Notes: a model not told the origin generated them from the sequence alone. Counted from the first letter of the stretch, positions 12,301 through 21,446 are shown. The stretch is 64,000 nucleotides of DNA from Mactromeris polynyma (GCA_032209605.1 JASFXZ010000097.1:62001-126000), one strand, 5' to 3'. Made by a program: numbers and translations.

Positions 12301-15300
12301 TGTACATTTTTATTGCGTTTTTCGCATTTATTTCATTTTTATTTTTTCGACCTGTCTAAAATTATTTTAAGCACGTGCGTACGTGCGTAAGCCTAGCTAT
12401 GCGTCTGTAAGGGTTAACGGCGCAACATCTTTAGTTAAGTTGGTAGAGGGTCAACTCAATGATAATTTGATTGGCGTTGTTGTCATATTGGTGTGGGTTT
12501 CAGTCTCTGCTCAATCATGATATTTAGAACATTTATTCAAAAGACATTACAATCCAGAAATTAAACTGGAGAATTAAATTGAAACAAATAATACACTATT
12601 GTCATGGATAGTGTGATATTTCATTGAACATTACAGTGTATACTGGCAAAGTTTTCAAGTGCTTTACATGGCTTCAATTTTCAACTTTTCAATACATCGC
12701 AACATGTACAAGATGGTTTTATATTTGTAAGCATACCTGTCCCAAAGAGTGGCAAGTGTGGTCCTCAATACTGGCAAGATGAGCCACAATCACATGTTCA
12801 TAATGGATTTTATCTGAATGAATGTCATGGAGTATCATTTGCTCCATCTGGAACCTTTCATCTGCAGTATCATGCTGTATCTGTTATAATAAATAGCTTA
12901 TGAATAAACTCAATGGCACAAAACAAGCAGGTTTGTCTGGTGATTTTAGGCATCACCAACAAGCAGTGTGAGATAAAAAAAGTACAAAATGTAAAAGATA
13001 AATTCCTCAGGGAATCATATATGATATAATAATAACCTGCAATAACAAAAGCACTAAGCTATCAATATTTCAGCTTAAAACAGCCCTTTTCTATATAGAA
13101 ATGGTATTATATAGTGTTACATCATTTAACGTATTGCCAAAGAATGTATTAACGCTATATAATACTATTTCTATATAGAAAAAGGCTGTTTTATACTGAA
13201 ATATTGATAGCTGAGTGATTTTGTTATTGCATGTTAAAAAGTACAAGTTTATATAGAAATGTTTAGGAAACCAATTTTCAGCACCAAATGTTTGACTGTT
13301 TGTAATGGTTTATTCTGCTAAGACATTGTTTTAGAATATCGCATATTAAGATATAACTAGAACCCTGACTACAGCATACTCAAAGAAAGGACAGAACTGA
13401 TTCCTATATAGTATCTCAATATACTTGGTACAATCATTTACCTTATGTGTGGGGAATCTGCATATTTCCCTAAAAAAACATTGAGCAGGACAACCTAATT
13501 TCTTGGTATCCTGTGCCAAGAACTTTCTCCCCTTTGTATAGGCGTGGTCTTCTTCTGTCTATATAGATAGATAGATGAATAGATAGTTCATTTCAGTATT
13601 AAGGTCACCAGTCAATATACATGCATTTTGACAATATAATGTTATCAATAATATGTTATTGATAGTGTGATTAAAATTGAGTTCAATATTGAACATGATA
13701 ACTTCCTAATCTGTAAGTTTACAGACAAATGTTTAGATTTTTAGATACATATGTCATTGAAAGAAAATTAGGTTTGAGATAATCCATGATCTAACATAAT
13801 ATATAACAGGTTAATAGCAAGTTTAATTGGTAAAGTTTTAGTATGCATACAAATGTTAGTGACAGCTTTGATAAATGATCTAACATGATACATAATACAA
13901 ATAGTTATTTGTGGTTCATAGGCGATATATATTCAATTGGAACACATTTGGTTCAAGTACAATAACTATAACTTCAGAGAATGTTGTGTATATGTCTTTC
14001 TAATGATATACATCTGGCTATACCTTTGCAAATTTAATATATTGTTCATGTTCTATTCATCTGAAAATATACTGTACCTCAGATGATAAATTACCTTTTG
14101 CCTTTGTCTCTCTAACGTCCTCTTCTCTTTCCTATTTTTTCCAAATTGACAGTCAAAGACTTTCCGGCCAAGAACTACAAATGGGGTGCCGGAGAACTCC
14201 ACTCTACCAAATTTAACTGAAGGATGGTTTTCCCAGTAAACAGTCTTTACAGTATCTAAAACTAAAATACTGCTAATTCAATAACAGGTTGCATGATATT
14301 TTGAGATCTAGTCTTGTTAACTTCTGGTGTCTGATGTTATAACTTAAAGACGGATTGCATGGATGATTGAACCAGTACCAGTAATAGGATCACTGATCAT
14401 ACTGGTATAGCTCCCTTGCTTTACCGTTAGGGTAGTTCTAGAAAATTTCTGATCAGCCCGGTGTCAGGATAATGTGACTGGGTAATCTCCATACATATGA
14501 CTAAAATACTGTTGGTGGGACTTAAAACCTAAGAAAAGAAAATGTGTTCATGATATTGATTGAAATACAAAAATACAAATAATAACATAATAATAGGTAA
14601 TTAAATTAGTGACCAAATATAAACCATTATGTTGATATTTACTTTTAACACTTGCATGATTGTGTTAATTGCATTTTTCATTTCATGACAGACAGATGCT
14701 AACTTTAGCCAGGTCAGGAATCGAACCTGAGGCCTTCCCATAACCAAGTTTAAGAAAGGTCTGGGATGCTCTTCCAACTGAGCTACCTGGCTTATATATA
14801 GCATACAATCTATTGAAAATAAATAAATGTCTAGTTATGGATTCCCCAGATCCGAGTATATATAAAAGTTAAATACCACCAACACGAATTGAAGTATTGT
14901 TTTTTAATTTTTACCAAAGTTTCGCCAGCGATCCCATTCCAGCCTCTAAGGGCGCAGATTCATCCTCTACCAGCTCAGATACAGACTAATCTGACTGGAG
15001 GGACAGGCTGAGAGAAAGCCAATAGCAGAGAGAGAGAGATACATTTTAGATACAGACATGCCCGACTTTAGACTAGCTCTTATTTCGAATAGACAGTCTG
15101 GTTCTTTAACGTGCTTGCAGTATAGCACAGTTACACAAATTTCAGGCCTTTAACCAGTACTCAAATGGTCCAAATAAGTGGGAAATACTATGAACATTAT
15201 TCAAGAAATTCCAGAGCCCAGACAGGGAATGGAACCCAAGTCCTCTAGATTGACAGTCCAGTGTGTTACCACTGGACCACAGACCACTTGCTCCCCGTTT

Positions 15301-16040
15301 TTCGTATATCACGGGTCACGGATGGACACAGTGAAATAATTGACAAGACTTAGTTAATTTATTGCACTATTCGCTAAAAGATTTATTTGTGTCTAGACTA
15401 ATTTATCCGGTAACTGTTACACTTATGAGGAACATGAAACATAATTAAACGAAATTTTGAATAAAATATACGTACTGCACTTGCCAAAATTCTTGGCTGC
15501 TTTAAATACCGCGTAGCGGCTGTTCGTCTCCAGTTCATGCTTCCGCAAAGACTCAAGAGCATCTTTTACAAGTTTGAATTGGTGGGCCATCTTTGAGGGG
15601 GAGGTAACTGATGTAATCACGTTTGGAAATTAAATTTTAGTGGTGTTTAAACCTACGATAGATGGCCCGATGTTATTTTGTGCGGATGGACATAACGGAT
15701 CTGCTTCATATCACTAAATATTCGTATATGACCGAAAATGCAGGGAATTGGGTTGATTTCTCGATTCTTAATCTTGTTCCCATGAAATCGGGTATTTCGG
15801 GTATTCGTGTACCTAGCCTAAGCTTACCAGGGTAAAATTTCGCTGATCTATCAGTCGCGAATACCGATTACATTGTATATTGTAGATGATCTACACTTAT
15901 GTTGATTGGTTAAACTAAATATAACTTAAGCTATTAGTGCGTTATCAAACAAAAATAAATAAAGTATATCTCTGTACACCAGTATTTTAGCAAAAAATCA
16001 AGACAGATCTCTACTTACGTGTTTCCTCGTCAGACGACAT
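3187..16040 (-). CDS. CARF-like / MULE transposase / SWIM / Ulp1-like fusion gene (span of coding exons)
   Basis: A gene of about 17 exons totalling roughly 900 codons. Parts in order: short acidic start (MSSDEET); CARF/ALS2CR8-like or FAR1/GCM-like Cys/His region (residues ~50-200); MULE DDE domain (~300-540) with D (FLDATYKT), D (YFMTDFDESE), the CDFH motif and E (TNNGLE); SWIM finger CxC..CxH (~630); basic linker; Ulp1/SENP-like start (~840-905). MULE proteins are transposases or host proteins derived from them, acting on DNA in the nucleus; SWIM fingers bind DNA or protein; Ulp1 domains cleave SUMO-like proteins. Introns 1-7 join in frame. Later ones show one-base slips (4721, 6497, 8914) and unmatched phases (10292/9034, 7022/6534, 5647/4818). 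No Mutator inverted repeats or 9-bp target duplication were found. A domesticated gene, a multi-intron transposon or a young pseudogene all fit. Confidence 0.7.
3684..3763 (-). repeat. tRNA-like SINE head
   Basis: The minus strand shows an A-box-like GCGCAGTGGTCAAGGTAGATC and a B-box-like GTTGTGGGTTTGAGCTC. Stems are imperfect, so it is not a working tRNA. It is read as the promoter head of a tRNA-derived SINE in an intron of the MULE gene. Confidence 0.5.
3799..3911 (-). CDS. MULE fusion gene, exon 16 (start of Ulp1-like domain)
   Basis: Thirty-seven codons in matched phase. LTRNSFHYLKNTVSDE equals the opening of Ulp1/SENP (C48) proteases, where L-x-x-x-S-F-x-x-L is followed by L-x-D-E-V-I. 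Ends in phase 0 right after SDE, and the next exon opens with II. Confidence 0.7.
4366..4464 (-). CDS. MULE fusion gene, exon 15
   Basis: Phase-matched on both sides (G|GA and A|CA). Encodes CVSRPKDIAGIGDSAGIAEG then a polar tail, ending at a strong GTGAGTAA donor. It is a low-complexity linker without a recognised domain. Confidence 0.6.
4586..4818 (-). CDS. MULE fusion gene, exon 14 (coiled and basic linker, frame slip)
   Basis: Starts NTRECQIVARDAVKKLMNIT, then the frame changes by one base at the A run at 4721-4728 (minus strand GGAAAATTTC). It continues ISTTVNCLVKEASSELENSR and a basic tail KLKCRRRKSALKKHI. MULE/SWIM proteins of this kind carry a similar 'CRELL..I..LTY' helix after the finger. 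Good donor GTAAGAG. Confidence 0.65.
5526..5647 (-). CDS. MULE fusion gene, exon 13 (acidic segment)
   Basis: Phase-matched to the SWIM exon (G|AT gives Asp). Reads FEVIAEETIEPVDGYDRSDE then EICIEKENNEQCK, strongly acidic, and reaches a stop at 5526. Either this stop ends a shorter protein, or a donor inside (for example before GTATTG) leads to the exon at 4818; that junction was not resolved. Confidence 0.6.
6301..6534 (-). CDS. MULE fusion gene, exon 12 (SWIM zinc finger)
   Basis: KVCLGDEITTPSCDCDVWYR then FHMPCKHMIAAITSGTD. The residues C-D-C ... C-K-H form the SWIM CxCx(n)CxH finger, with its usual W after the second Cys. Upstream of it an eleven-T run (A11 at 6497-6507 on the plus strand) separates two plausible frames; one T fewer would give NDVKSSEDG joined to the finger. 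Ends one base into a codon; the next exon completes Asp. Confidence 0.85.
6582..6643. mobile_element. Short copy of TACAGTAAAACCTC MITE family
   Basis: Begins with TAGTAAAACCT and ends with AGTTTTACTGTA, the inverted ends of the family seen complete at 31502-31683. Only ~62 bp remain, in an intron of the MULE gene. Confidence 0.5.
7022..7187 (-). CDS. MULE fusion gene, exon 11
   Basis: Takes one base to complete Ala, then YVDKNEKFSGRFRKYSAEVP and RPRDFIKHCLENIE, the helix that normally precedes the SWIM finger. Ends phase 0 at GTATGT. The following exon does not fit that phase. Reading on through the donor stays open to 6899 but looks non-conserved. Confidence 0.7.
7966..8141 (-). CDS. MULE fusion gene, exon 10 (catalytic Glu)
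   Basis: RWSKSFRKGLIDIVAGTNNG then LECHHRIFKKSYMHGKTTFN. The TNNGLE motif provides the third acidic residue of the DDE triad, and L..ML..L..EF.P follows as in relatives. Ends with two bases of a codon at GTGAGT, completed by the next exon. Confidence 0.8.
8797..9034 (-). CDS. MULE fusion gene, exon 9 (CDFH motif, with a frame slip)
   Basis: Begins GATVLICDFHRNQAWERW, the C-x-x-H motif between the second Asp and the Glu of MULE transposases. The frame changes by one base near 8914-8923: VTCRSL in one frame continues as ANSPNEENFDLTLQNLQKSE in the next. It ends IQRVWLPHKK at a GTATTG donor. A missing G would restore the frame. Splice sites are intact. Confidence 0.75.
9256..9371. repeat. 29-bp tandem repeat, four copies
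   Basis: Four nearly identical head-to-tail copies (units starting GATCAGTTGGCCTGACAAGT) with no spacers. The fourth differs by one base at its start. Located in the intron between exons 8 and 9 of the MULE gene. Confidence 0.95.
9506..9580 (-). repeat. tRNA-like SINE head
   Basis: Minus strand has GGTTAGTTTAGTCAGTAGAA (A-box-like) and GGTTGTGGGTTCGTAACC (B-box-like), with poor pairing elsewhere. Likely the head of a degenerate tRNA-derived SINE, related in style to those at 3684 and 15215. Confidence 0.5.
10292..10600 (-). CDS. MULE fusion gene, exon 8 (DDE core, two catalytic Asp)
   Basis: One hundred and three codons. GTTVFLDATYKTTLYDLPLF carries the first Asp; FLAVKTNVDFQIVGTF is the conserved MULE beta-strand stretch; PSYFMTDFDESEISSIENF carries the second Asp. 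Ends in phase 0 at AAG|GTACAT, while the next exon needs one more base, so a G may be missing at this junction or a tiny exon lies between. Confidence 0.85.
11151..11243 (-). CDS. MULE fusion gene, exon 7
   Basis: Thirty-one codons (IHEWQEKSGDFFYCRLKCKE...), phase 0 at both ends, with acceptor TTTCAG and donor GTTAGT. Sits just before the first catalytic aspartate, where MULE proteins often have a short beta-rich segment. Confidence 0.7.
11559..11798 (-). CDS. MULE fusion gene, exon 6
   Basis: Eighty codons, phase 0 at both ends. Begins ITPEPIDTRLASKIAEMSRS and includes VKDICIPLPHPSNKRFYPTD. This is the helical stretch (positions ~193-272) that links the DNA-binding region to the DDE domain in this type of protein. 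Confidence 0.75.
12130..12380. repeat. GC-rich repeat module
   Basis: A GC-rich stretch (GGGGTCCGGGGGCATGCTCC) in AT-rich surroundings, inside an intron. Its sharp change in composition suggests an inserted element. No ends or coding potential were identified. Confidence 0.35.
12737..12880 (-). CDS. MULE fusion gene, exon 5
   Basis: Forty-eight codons, phase 0 on both sides (acceptor ATAACAG, donor GTATGC). His-rich (HYEHVIVAHLASIEDHTCH), which could complete a metal site begun by the cysteines of the previous exon. Confidence 0.7.
13039..13230. mobile_element. Hairpin MITE with ~77-bp inverted arms
   Basis: The left arm beginning GCAATAACAAAAGCACTAAG is the near-perfect reverse complement of the right arm ending TTTTGTTATTGC, with a ~35-base loop. 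It sits in the intron between exons 4 and 5 of the MULE gene. Foldback/MITE by structure; no coding capacity. Confidence 0.85.
13442..13558 (-). CDS. MULE fusion gene, exon 4 (CARF-like cysteines)
   Basis: Thirty-nine codons in phase 0 on both sides. Carries DTKKLGCPAQCFFREICRFP: the K-x-GCPA pattern with spaced Cys residues and a closing FP is the clearest sign of the CARF/ALS2CR8-like or FAR1/GCM-like fold. Confidence 0.75.
14095..14255 (-). CDS. MULE fusion gene, exon 3 (start of CARF-like region)
   Basis: Encodes TVKTVYWENHPSVKFGRVEF, then GTPFVVLGRKVFDCQFG and a run of basic residues (KNRKEKRTLERQRQK). The Cys followed by a basic helix is typical of the CARF/ALS2CR8 or FAR1/GCM-like DNA-binding regions at the front of MULE proteins. 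Ends in phase 0 at GTAATT. Confidence 0.75.
14706..14792 (-). pseudogene. tRNA-like sequence, probably a pseudogene
   Basis: Acceptor arms AGCCAGG/CCTGGCT pair fully, the A box TAGCTCAGTTGG and B box GGTTCGATTCC are canonical, and the T arm is perfect. The anticodon stem TCCCA/TGGGA closes a 21-base loop that lacks the U33 expected of an intron-bearing tRNA. It could be a tRNA pseudogene or a SINE head. Confidence 0.6.
14905..15290 (-). mobile_element. tRNA-derived SINE (probable)
   Basis: A tRNA-like head lies at 15215-15287 on the minus strand (TGTGGTCCAGTGGTAACAC and a B-box-like GACTTGGGTTCCATTCCC). An unrelated body with an AG microsatellite (15029-15040) runs to about 14905. The left limit is approximate. 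Confidence 0.5.
15476..15607 (-). CDS. MULE fusion gene, exon 2
   Basis: The acceptor ATCAG| opens LTSPSKMAHQFKLVKDALES and a charged helix follows (LRKHELETNSRYAVF). It ends one base into a codon at a GTACGT donor, and the next exon supplies AT to make Asn. An internal ATG at 15590 is an alternative start if exon 1 is not used. Confidence 0.7.
16019..16040 (-). CDS. MULE fusion gene, exon 1
   Basis: Start codon at 16040 followed by SSDEET, then a strong donor (C|GTAAGTAG). It ends one base into a codon, which matches the acceptor of the exon at 15607. The start is chosen because it is the first ATG of an exon directly beside a CpG-rich promoter-like stretch. Confidence 0.6.
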
Positions 16041-16282
16041 TATTAAAGTGCGTGCGCATGTCTGACCGGAAGGCGAAGTCACGATGAGACGATGGGACAT
16101 TCGGAAATCCTCGGCCAACTACGTCAAGTGCGGAAATCCTCGGCCAACTACGTCAAGTGCCTCGGATGTACGTTAGGCACTACTTTCGGAAATACCATTC
16201 GAATGTCATAAAAACAAGATGGCGGCATGAACGCTGGAATGCTGATGAATGTAATATTTAAGCTTTATGAAGACTGAAATAT
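16019..16282. promoter_or_regulatory. Probable bidirectional promoter
   Basis: CpG-containing stretch between exon 1 of the minus-strand MULE gene and a plus-strand donor (GTAAGT at 16283). It holds an NRF1-like GTGCGTGCGCATG (16049-16061), an exact 29-bp tandem duplication (16102-16130 and 16131-16159) and a YY1-type CAAGATGGCGGC (16215-16226). YY1 boxes of this form are often found just after transcription starts. Confidence 0.45.
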
Positions 16283-16839
16283 GTAAGTTTTTAACTAGAA
16301 ATGATAACGATAATCCATCTCTTACATGAATTTATCGACGTTATTGAAATTATAAATCCGTTTTACAAGAACTATTTCTTGACCGCACAAAATGTTGAGT
16401 TTTGCTACATAGTGCTCCGCCTTACATACACTAGAGGGTGTTATCCGAGTAACGAAGTGGTACGGAAATGCCCGAGAGCTGTCGAGATTGACGATGGGAT
16501 AGCACGATGAGTCGATGCGATGGCACGATGACACGATTTTTGGTATTAAATGAAAGTTGAAAAAATAGTTCTGTTAGAAATTGTAAAAACCTGAAAATGG
16601 ACTTTTTGGTCACTAATATGGCTTTGTCGTGGTACAGCTCATAGATTCTATGTAGTAAACATGATACTGCATTTTGTTTGTCCACTTATTTTCAATGGGG
16701 ACCATAGGCCTACGGTAGGAACAAAATATCAAGGTCTCAAAATATTGACTGAAACATTGGAAAACATTAATAATTTGGAACCATGTTTATCCATTGCAGG
16801 ATGAACAAGTTGGGTAAAGATCTAAGAAATCATGAAGAC

Positions 16840-16953
16840 CATCTCGAAATAAGGACCACCTCCTTAATAAGACTCGAAATAATCACACCTCCTCCACGGC
16901 TCAGTTCGCCGTACTCAGAATAAATGGTAGTCCTATGATCGAGGTTTCACTGT
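16840..16953. mobile_element. Partial MITE of the GAGGTTTTACTGTA family
   Basis: Has the family's 'AAGACCATCTCGAAATAAG' style interior and ends in GAGGTTTCACTGTA. The opposite end is missing. Confidence 0.4.
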
Positions 16954-16999
16954 ATTTAGACATAAGGGAGACCACTCGTGAGGGCATATTCAATTATCA

Positions 17000-17860
17000 T
17001 CGTTCTGTTGACAACGAATTGGATTGACCAATCAACGTCAAGAGATACCCGTGGGAATAATTCCATTTACTATGAGTCATAGTTGTGTTTATACCACTGT
17101 CGTGAACACTTGACGCGGACTTTCCATACCAGGGGCTTTGTATTCGGGATCCGTAAAAACTACAGTTTTACGCAAAACGTTTACGTTATTTTGGCATTGT
17201 ATCAATGGGTTTCCGAACTGTGTATACAATTAGATCTTGTAGTATAGATATTTAGTTAGATTTATAAGTCCATGCTTTACCATTCTGAAATAATTTATTT
17301 TCAATCTAATGAATCTATATTTAATGAAAGACAACGAATGTACGAGATTGGCAGAAATGAAAACAGGAATCTATATTGCAGTGACAAAATGTCCAATGGT
17401 GTTCGGTGCATTAAACGAAATTGTCGTTTGCACATTTTACTTATTTTACTTAACACAAAGTAAATCAAAGCACTGAAAGAACTTTTGCAGACGAAGTTTT
17501 CCGAAGTTCCTTTGAACACATCGAGGCAACCAACTTTTTTTACATTGAAAGTGATATCCCTTAACGCTCAGTCTAGGAACGAAGATCTAAGCGCATGTTT
17601 ATTCGATCACGAATAGTAGGCATTTATTAAAACCTTTGATTAACCTTTATTATCACATATTTCGCGACATTACAAATGTTTTTTTGTGGAAATGCAAGCC
17701 TTTGCAAGGTTATGCGGAATATTATTGGCCTTGAAACGACCTCCAGAAAGTTTAAACGATTCTTATTGATGAGACTTGGGCTAATGTTTTCAAAAACATT
17801 ATGCGCGATTCGGTGAACAACTTCGCTTGTTCGGAATTAGATGCTGAAATAATTTCCTCC
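17000..17860. other. No gene recognised
   Basis: No exon or repeat could be supported. The open frame at 17272-17463 is not flanked by usable splice sites and is matched by one on the other strand, as chance frames in AT-rich DNA often are. Confidence 0.4.
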
Positions 17861-17879
17861 GTTGGAAAACATTGATAAT

Positions 17880-18440
17880 TTGAAACCATGTTTATCCATT
17901 GCAGAACAAACTTTACTTTATTAATGTTTCGACAATGTCCGTATTTGTTTATTGTTTTGTGTTTGCGTCTTTCATGTTACATATATCCATTACATGATGG
18001 TTGTTTTTGGGTTATCATAGTAATACCTATCGAAGGCTCTTTGAGTTGTCGTCTACTTGATTATCTATATGTTACATAATTTGAACAATAAGGCTCGGTT
18101 TTTCATGACCATGTTTGCTGATGTTGCGACATTTAGTCAAATGTCGTTTTTATTTGTTTGTTTGTCTTCTTTCATTCTCATAGTTATTCCTTATGGCCTG
18201 CTTGGCCATTTTTTGCGCCTCTGTCCCCTAACGTATGTACCCTTTAACCTGATCAAGTGCCTTATGTTTTATGGAGTTGTTTTCCTGAAGGTATGTGTGG
18301 GAAGGCACTGTCGAATGTATGTGGCGTTCCCTGTAGCAGCTTATTCCTTCTCTTTCATCGGGTTTAGCGCCGTGTTTCAAAAATTGTTCAGTCATACACG
18401 GCGGCGAATGTCGCTTTCCCTTTCACCGTGTTTCAGATAA
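17880..18440 (+). repeat. Dispersed repeat R1 (copy b) followed by a SINE tail fragment
   Basis: 18170-18345 matches R1 in order and wording (GCCTCTGTCCCCTAACG, CTTATGTTTTATGGAGTTG, GTGTGGGAAGGCACTG, ATGTGGCGTTCCCTGTAG). From 18347 the sequence switches to TTTCATCGGGTTTAGCGCCG, the reversed 3' tail of the SINE seen whole at 40124-40392. Confidence 0.6.
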
Positions 18441-19263
18441 ATATGGTGGTCAGTTAATCAGTGGTGCTCGCTTCAGAGTTTGGAAAAAGCACACTTAAGC
18501 AGTTCTTATGTTTTATCAATCGATTTTAAGCTATATTTCTAATCATAGGTATGTTCGGCTGATTAACGACAGTAGCTTGCACACTCGTCATAGAAATCTG
18601 GCTTCTCGGTTATAAAGTTATAATAATTCATACATCACTTTAAATCGTCATTCTCATTTGTTGTTTATATAAGTAAGTCAAATTTCATTTTTGACTAAAA
18701 AGGACAGCAAAGAGTGTATGAAAATGTCAAGGACTTATTATACACATGTGAGTAACAAACAGCTGATATAAGTCATAACAGGTGTGGGGACAGCAAGTTC
18801 AATGATTGGTTTTCGCTGACTTTTTTTGTTATTTGGGAGATCGAGAATGTGTAAATGAAATCACGAGAAAACCGTTGAATAACCTAATATTTGTATTTAA
18901 TTGGTTATATCACTGGAAGACGACTGACAGTTTAGGGTGCATGGAAAGTTAGCGTGTACATCCAGGCGTACATTTATATCATACCACCGTCGATTGAAAT
19001 GGTTACTTATAAATGATATGAATGTCCTTAATATTTTCTGTTTCTGCGTTAAATGAAATATTCAAATTGAATGATATAATTGTTCGATTATAGATTGATG
19101 TATTTTAGTTTTATTCCAAATTGTGTTTGCATTTTTTTCGTTAATATTTATTTTATTATATTTTATCTGACTGTAATAAAGTAATTTATATACTGTTTGT
19201 GTATTTATATATTCGCGCGAAAAGCGTGCTAAGCAAACTCTACAAAATAATGAGTTAAAAAAT

Positions 19264-19353
19264 GCAGGGACTCGAACCCACGCCCATAAAACGTGACACG
19301 AAGTGTACAATATGAAGCTTAGCCAACTGCTTAGCCAACTGCGCTACGGAGGC
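19264..19353 (-). pseudogene. tRNA-like pseudogene or SINE head with internal duplication
   Basis: Minus strand reads GCCTCCGTAGCGCAGTTGGC (acceptor arm and A box) with the 12-base AGTTGGCTAAGC repeated, and a B box GGTTCGAGTCC. The 3' acceptor strand that should pair with GCCTCCG is absent, so it cannot be a functional tRNA. Confidence 0.55.
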
Positions 19354-19359
19354 AGTTAA

Positions 19360-20780
19360 AACAATATGTGGATTATTTCATTATTAAATGTACAGGTATG
19401 CCCAATTGCTAATAGTGTATACATGGTACGTAAGGTATGAGGCCCCTCAAGTGGTGTATTCGATTCCAAATTTACGTCGTTTAGTTGAAACTCATTCATT
19501 TGACCTTAATTGTGTAACATGTTCTCAGCACGTTTTGTAACAGGAGCCACACAACATCTTTCTTGCTCTGACGCATGTACCTACTACGTCGCACATAACA
19601 ACATAACGAACAACTACTTTGTAAAGCCCTTAAAATCAAAATACAGAACAGCGAGAACGAAAGTTGTGCTTCAAGAACTACTCGTATAACTAACATGTCA
19701 CTAGCGTAACAACATATACACATATGTATACACAACTAGTACAATATTCTCAACAATGTACTGTATTCACAATGTAAATTTATTGTATCCGGGCCCCCAA
19801 TCTCTCAATGCAATATTACACAAAGTGTCTACACAGGGCGTTACCGTTATAGTGTCTCCACTGGTTACCGCTATGTGTTTTGCCAGCAACGTTTTGATTG
19901 GCTTACCTGAGGGCACCTCTCATGTCGTCATTGTGTAAAATCAAATTCAAAAGACTGTACATAGATCTATATAGAAGGTAAGACATGATTTAAAATTATT
20001 TCGACAAGAATGCATTTTTTCAGTTTCTAGGTCAGAGATGTTATAGTTCTTTTGCATTCGACTCAAACATATGTATGGGCAATGTTTGCATGTTAAAATA
20101 CTGGCATAGACGTGTTTATTAAAGTTGAAAATTACGATAAATTAAAATTGCTCTCATCCATTTATGAGCCTACATGTGGTCAAACAATAATGCTATTTTG
20201 TATGATGTTTATTTTTGCAATTTATGCTATGTTTTGTGCACATATTTCAAAGCGTGAAGATATTGATGTTAATTGATACTTTGAAACCTGATATGATTAT
20301 ATAGCTGTTGTCACGTGACTTTCTGTGTGCGTCCATCTTTTCGTTTTGGTGGCAATGATATGGAAATAGTCGGTCATCTTTCTTCCTTATTAGAATACAG
20401 TTTTCTTCAAATACGACAATACAGCCTTTTTAAATCCTAGTCGAATATCAAATCACGCATGCCTATCTTATTGTTGGTAAACTCAACAATGCGCAAGAGT
20501 ACACCGGTGAATGTGTGCGAATTTTGGTGAAACCTAGACAATCAATCATACACATTTTGATATAATTTAAAAGTTCGATGAAATTAATTGAACTAATTGA
20601 ATACTGTTTTATATTCCGAATTTTCAGTTGTTAGTCCATCCTCACAAAATTGTTTGTTTAGTGTAACCATATTTTAACTCCTGAAAATGGTCCCTACATA
20701 TATATATAAGTGATTCTCTTTAAAAAAATAAATAAAATGATGTTTATTGCTTTCAGTTAAATATTGTTTTTGACTTCAAC
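19360..20780. other. No gene recognised
   Basis: AT-rich DNA inside the presumed first intron of the plus-strand gene. No tandem repeat, RNA gene or supported exon was found. Confidence 0.4.
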
Positions 20781-20791
20781 TTGAAACAAAC

Positions 20792-21163
20792 TACACTAAA
20801 ATCTCACTCCAAGACCTCCTGAAAATTAAGACCATCTCAGTAATGATCCCAGTATTGCTTTTTTCTTTTTCATTTTAACTTGAGATTAAGAACTCTTCAA
20901 TAGAAGAATGCCTATCTTCAGAACCAATGATGGTCTAACTATTGGGGGTTTACTGTGCTCCCAACTTTTTCTTCAGAACCAATGGTGGTCTTACTATTGA
21001 GGTTTTTGCAAGTTCTATGTTTGTAGGCAATTGTCCACCTTTCATTGCAAATTAAGGCCAGAATATTTAATAACTGGTGCAATATTGTGACTGCAAAACG
21101 GGAGAAAAACTGTTTTGGTGCATAATGCATATTCTTAATACCTTGAAGTGAGGTTTTACTGTT
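20792..21163. mobile_element. Long member of the TACAGTAAAACCTC MITE family
   Basis: Starts TACACTAAAATCTCACTCC and ends GTGAGGTTTTACTG. The inside carries a direct repeat of CTTCAGAACCAATGATGGTC-like words (20917 and 20971). It is longer and more diverged than the copies at 21852 and 31502. Confidence 0.5.
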
Positions 21164-21367
21164 TATTGAATTATTTATCTGAAGTCAGCTGTGGATGAAA
21201 TAATTTTACATGACAATACATTGAATTTGAATGCCCATACACAATATTAACTAGATACAAGGGTCCTATGAAGTTAAATGTTCAATTAGTAATTATATTA
21301 TAGAGAAACTTGAATGTTTATTTTACCCTTAAAATACCATGTTACATGTATTGTTTGTATCTTTCAG

Positions 21368-21446
21368 ATTGAAATATAAATATATACAAAGACAAGCTTA
21401 TAAGACAAGTTATCAGCATGTTCTCCATTCTGTATTTGGCTACTAG
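21368..21446 (+). CDS. Plus-strand gene of unknown function, first coding exon
   Basis: Acceptor TCTTTCAG at 21361-21367 and donor GTAAGTTG. The start is taken at 21418 (MFSILYLAT) because that frame ends with two bases of a codon and joins the exon at 25115 in phase. A second frame reads LKYKYIQRQAYKTSYQHVLH but ends in a stop exactly at the donor. Confidence 0.5.

Noticed and set aside
14706..14792. Functional tRNA gene with an intron
   Set aside because: Arms and boxes are good, but the 21-base anticodon loop lacks U33 and gives no sensible anticodon, so it is listed as a pseudogene or SINE head.
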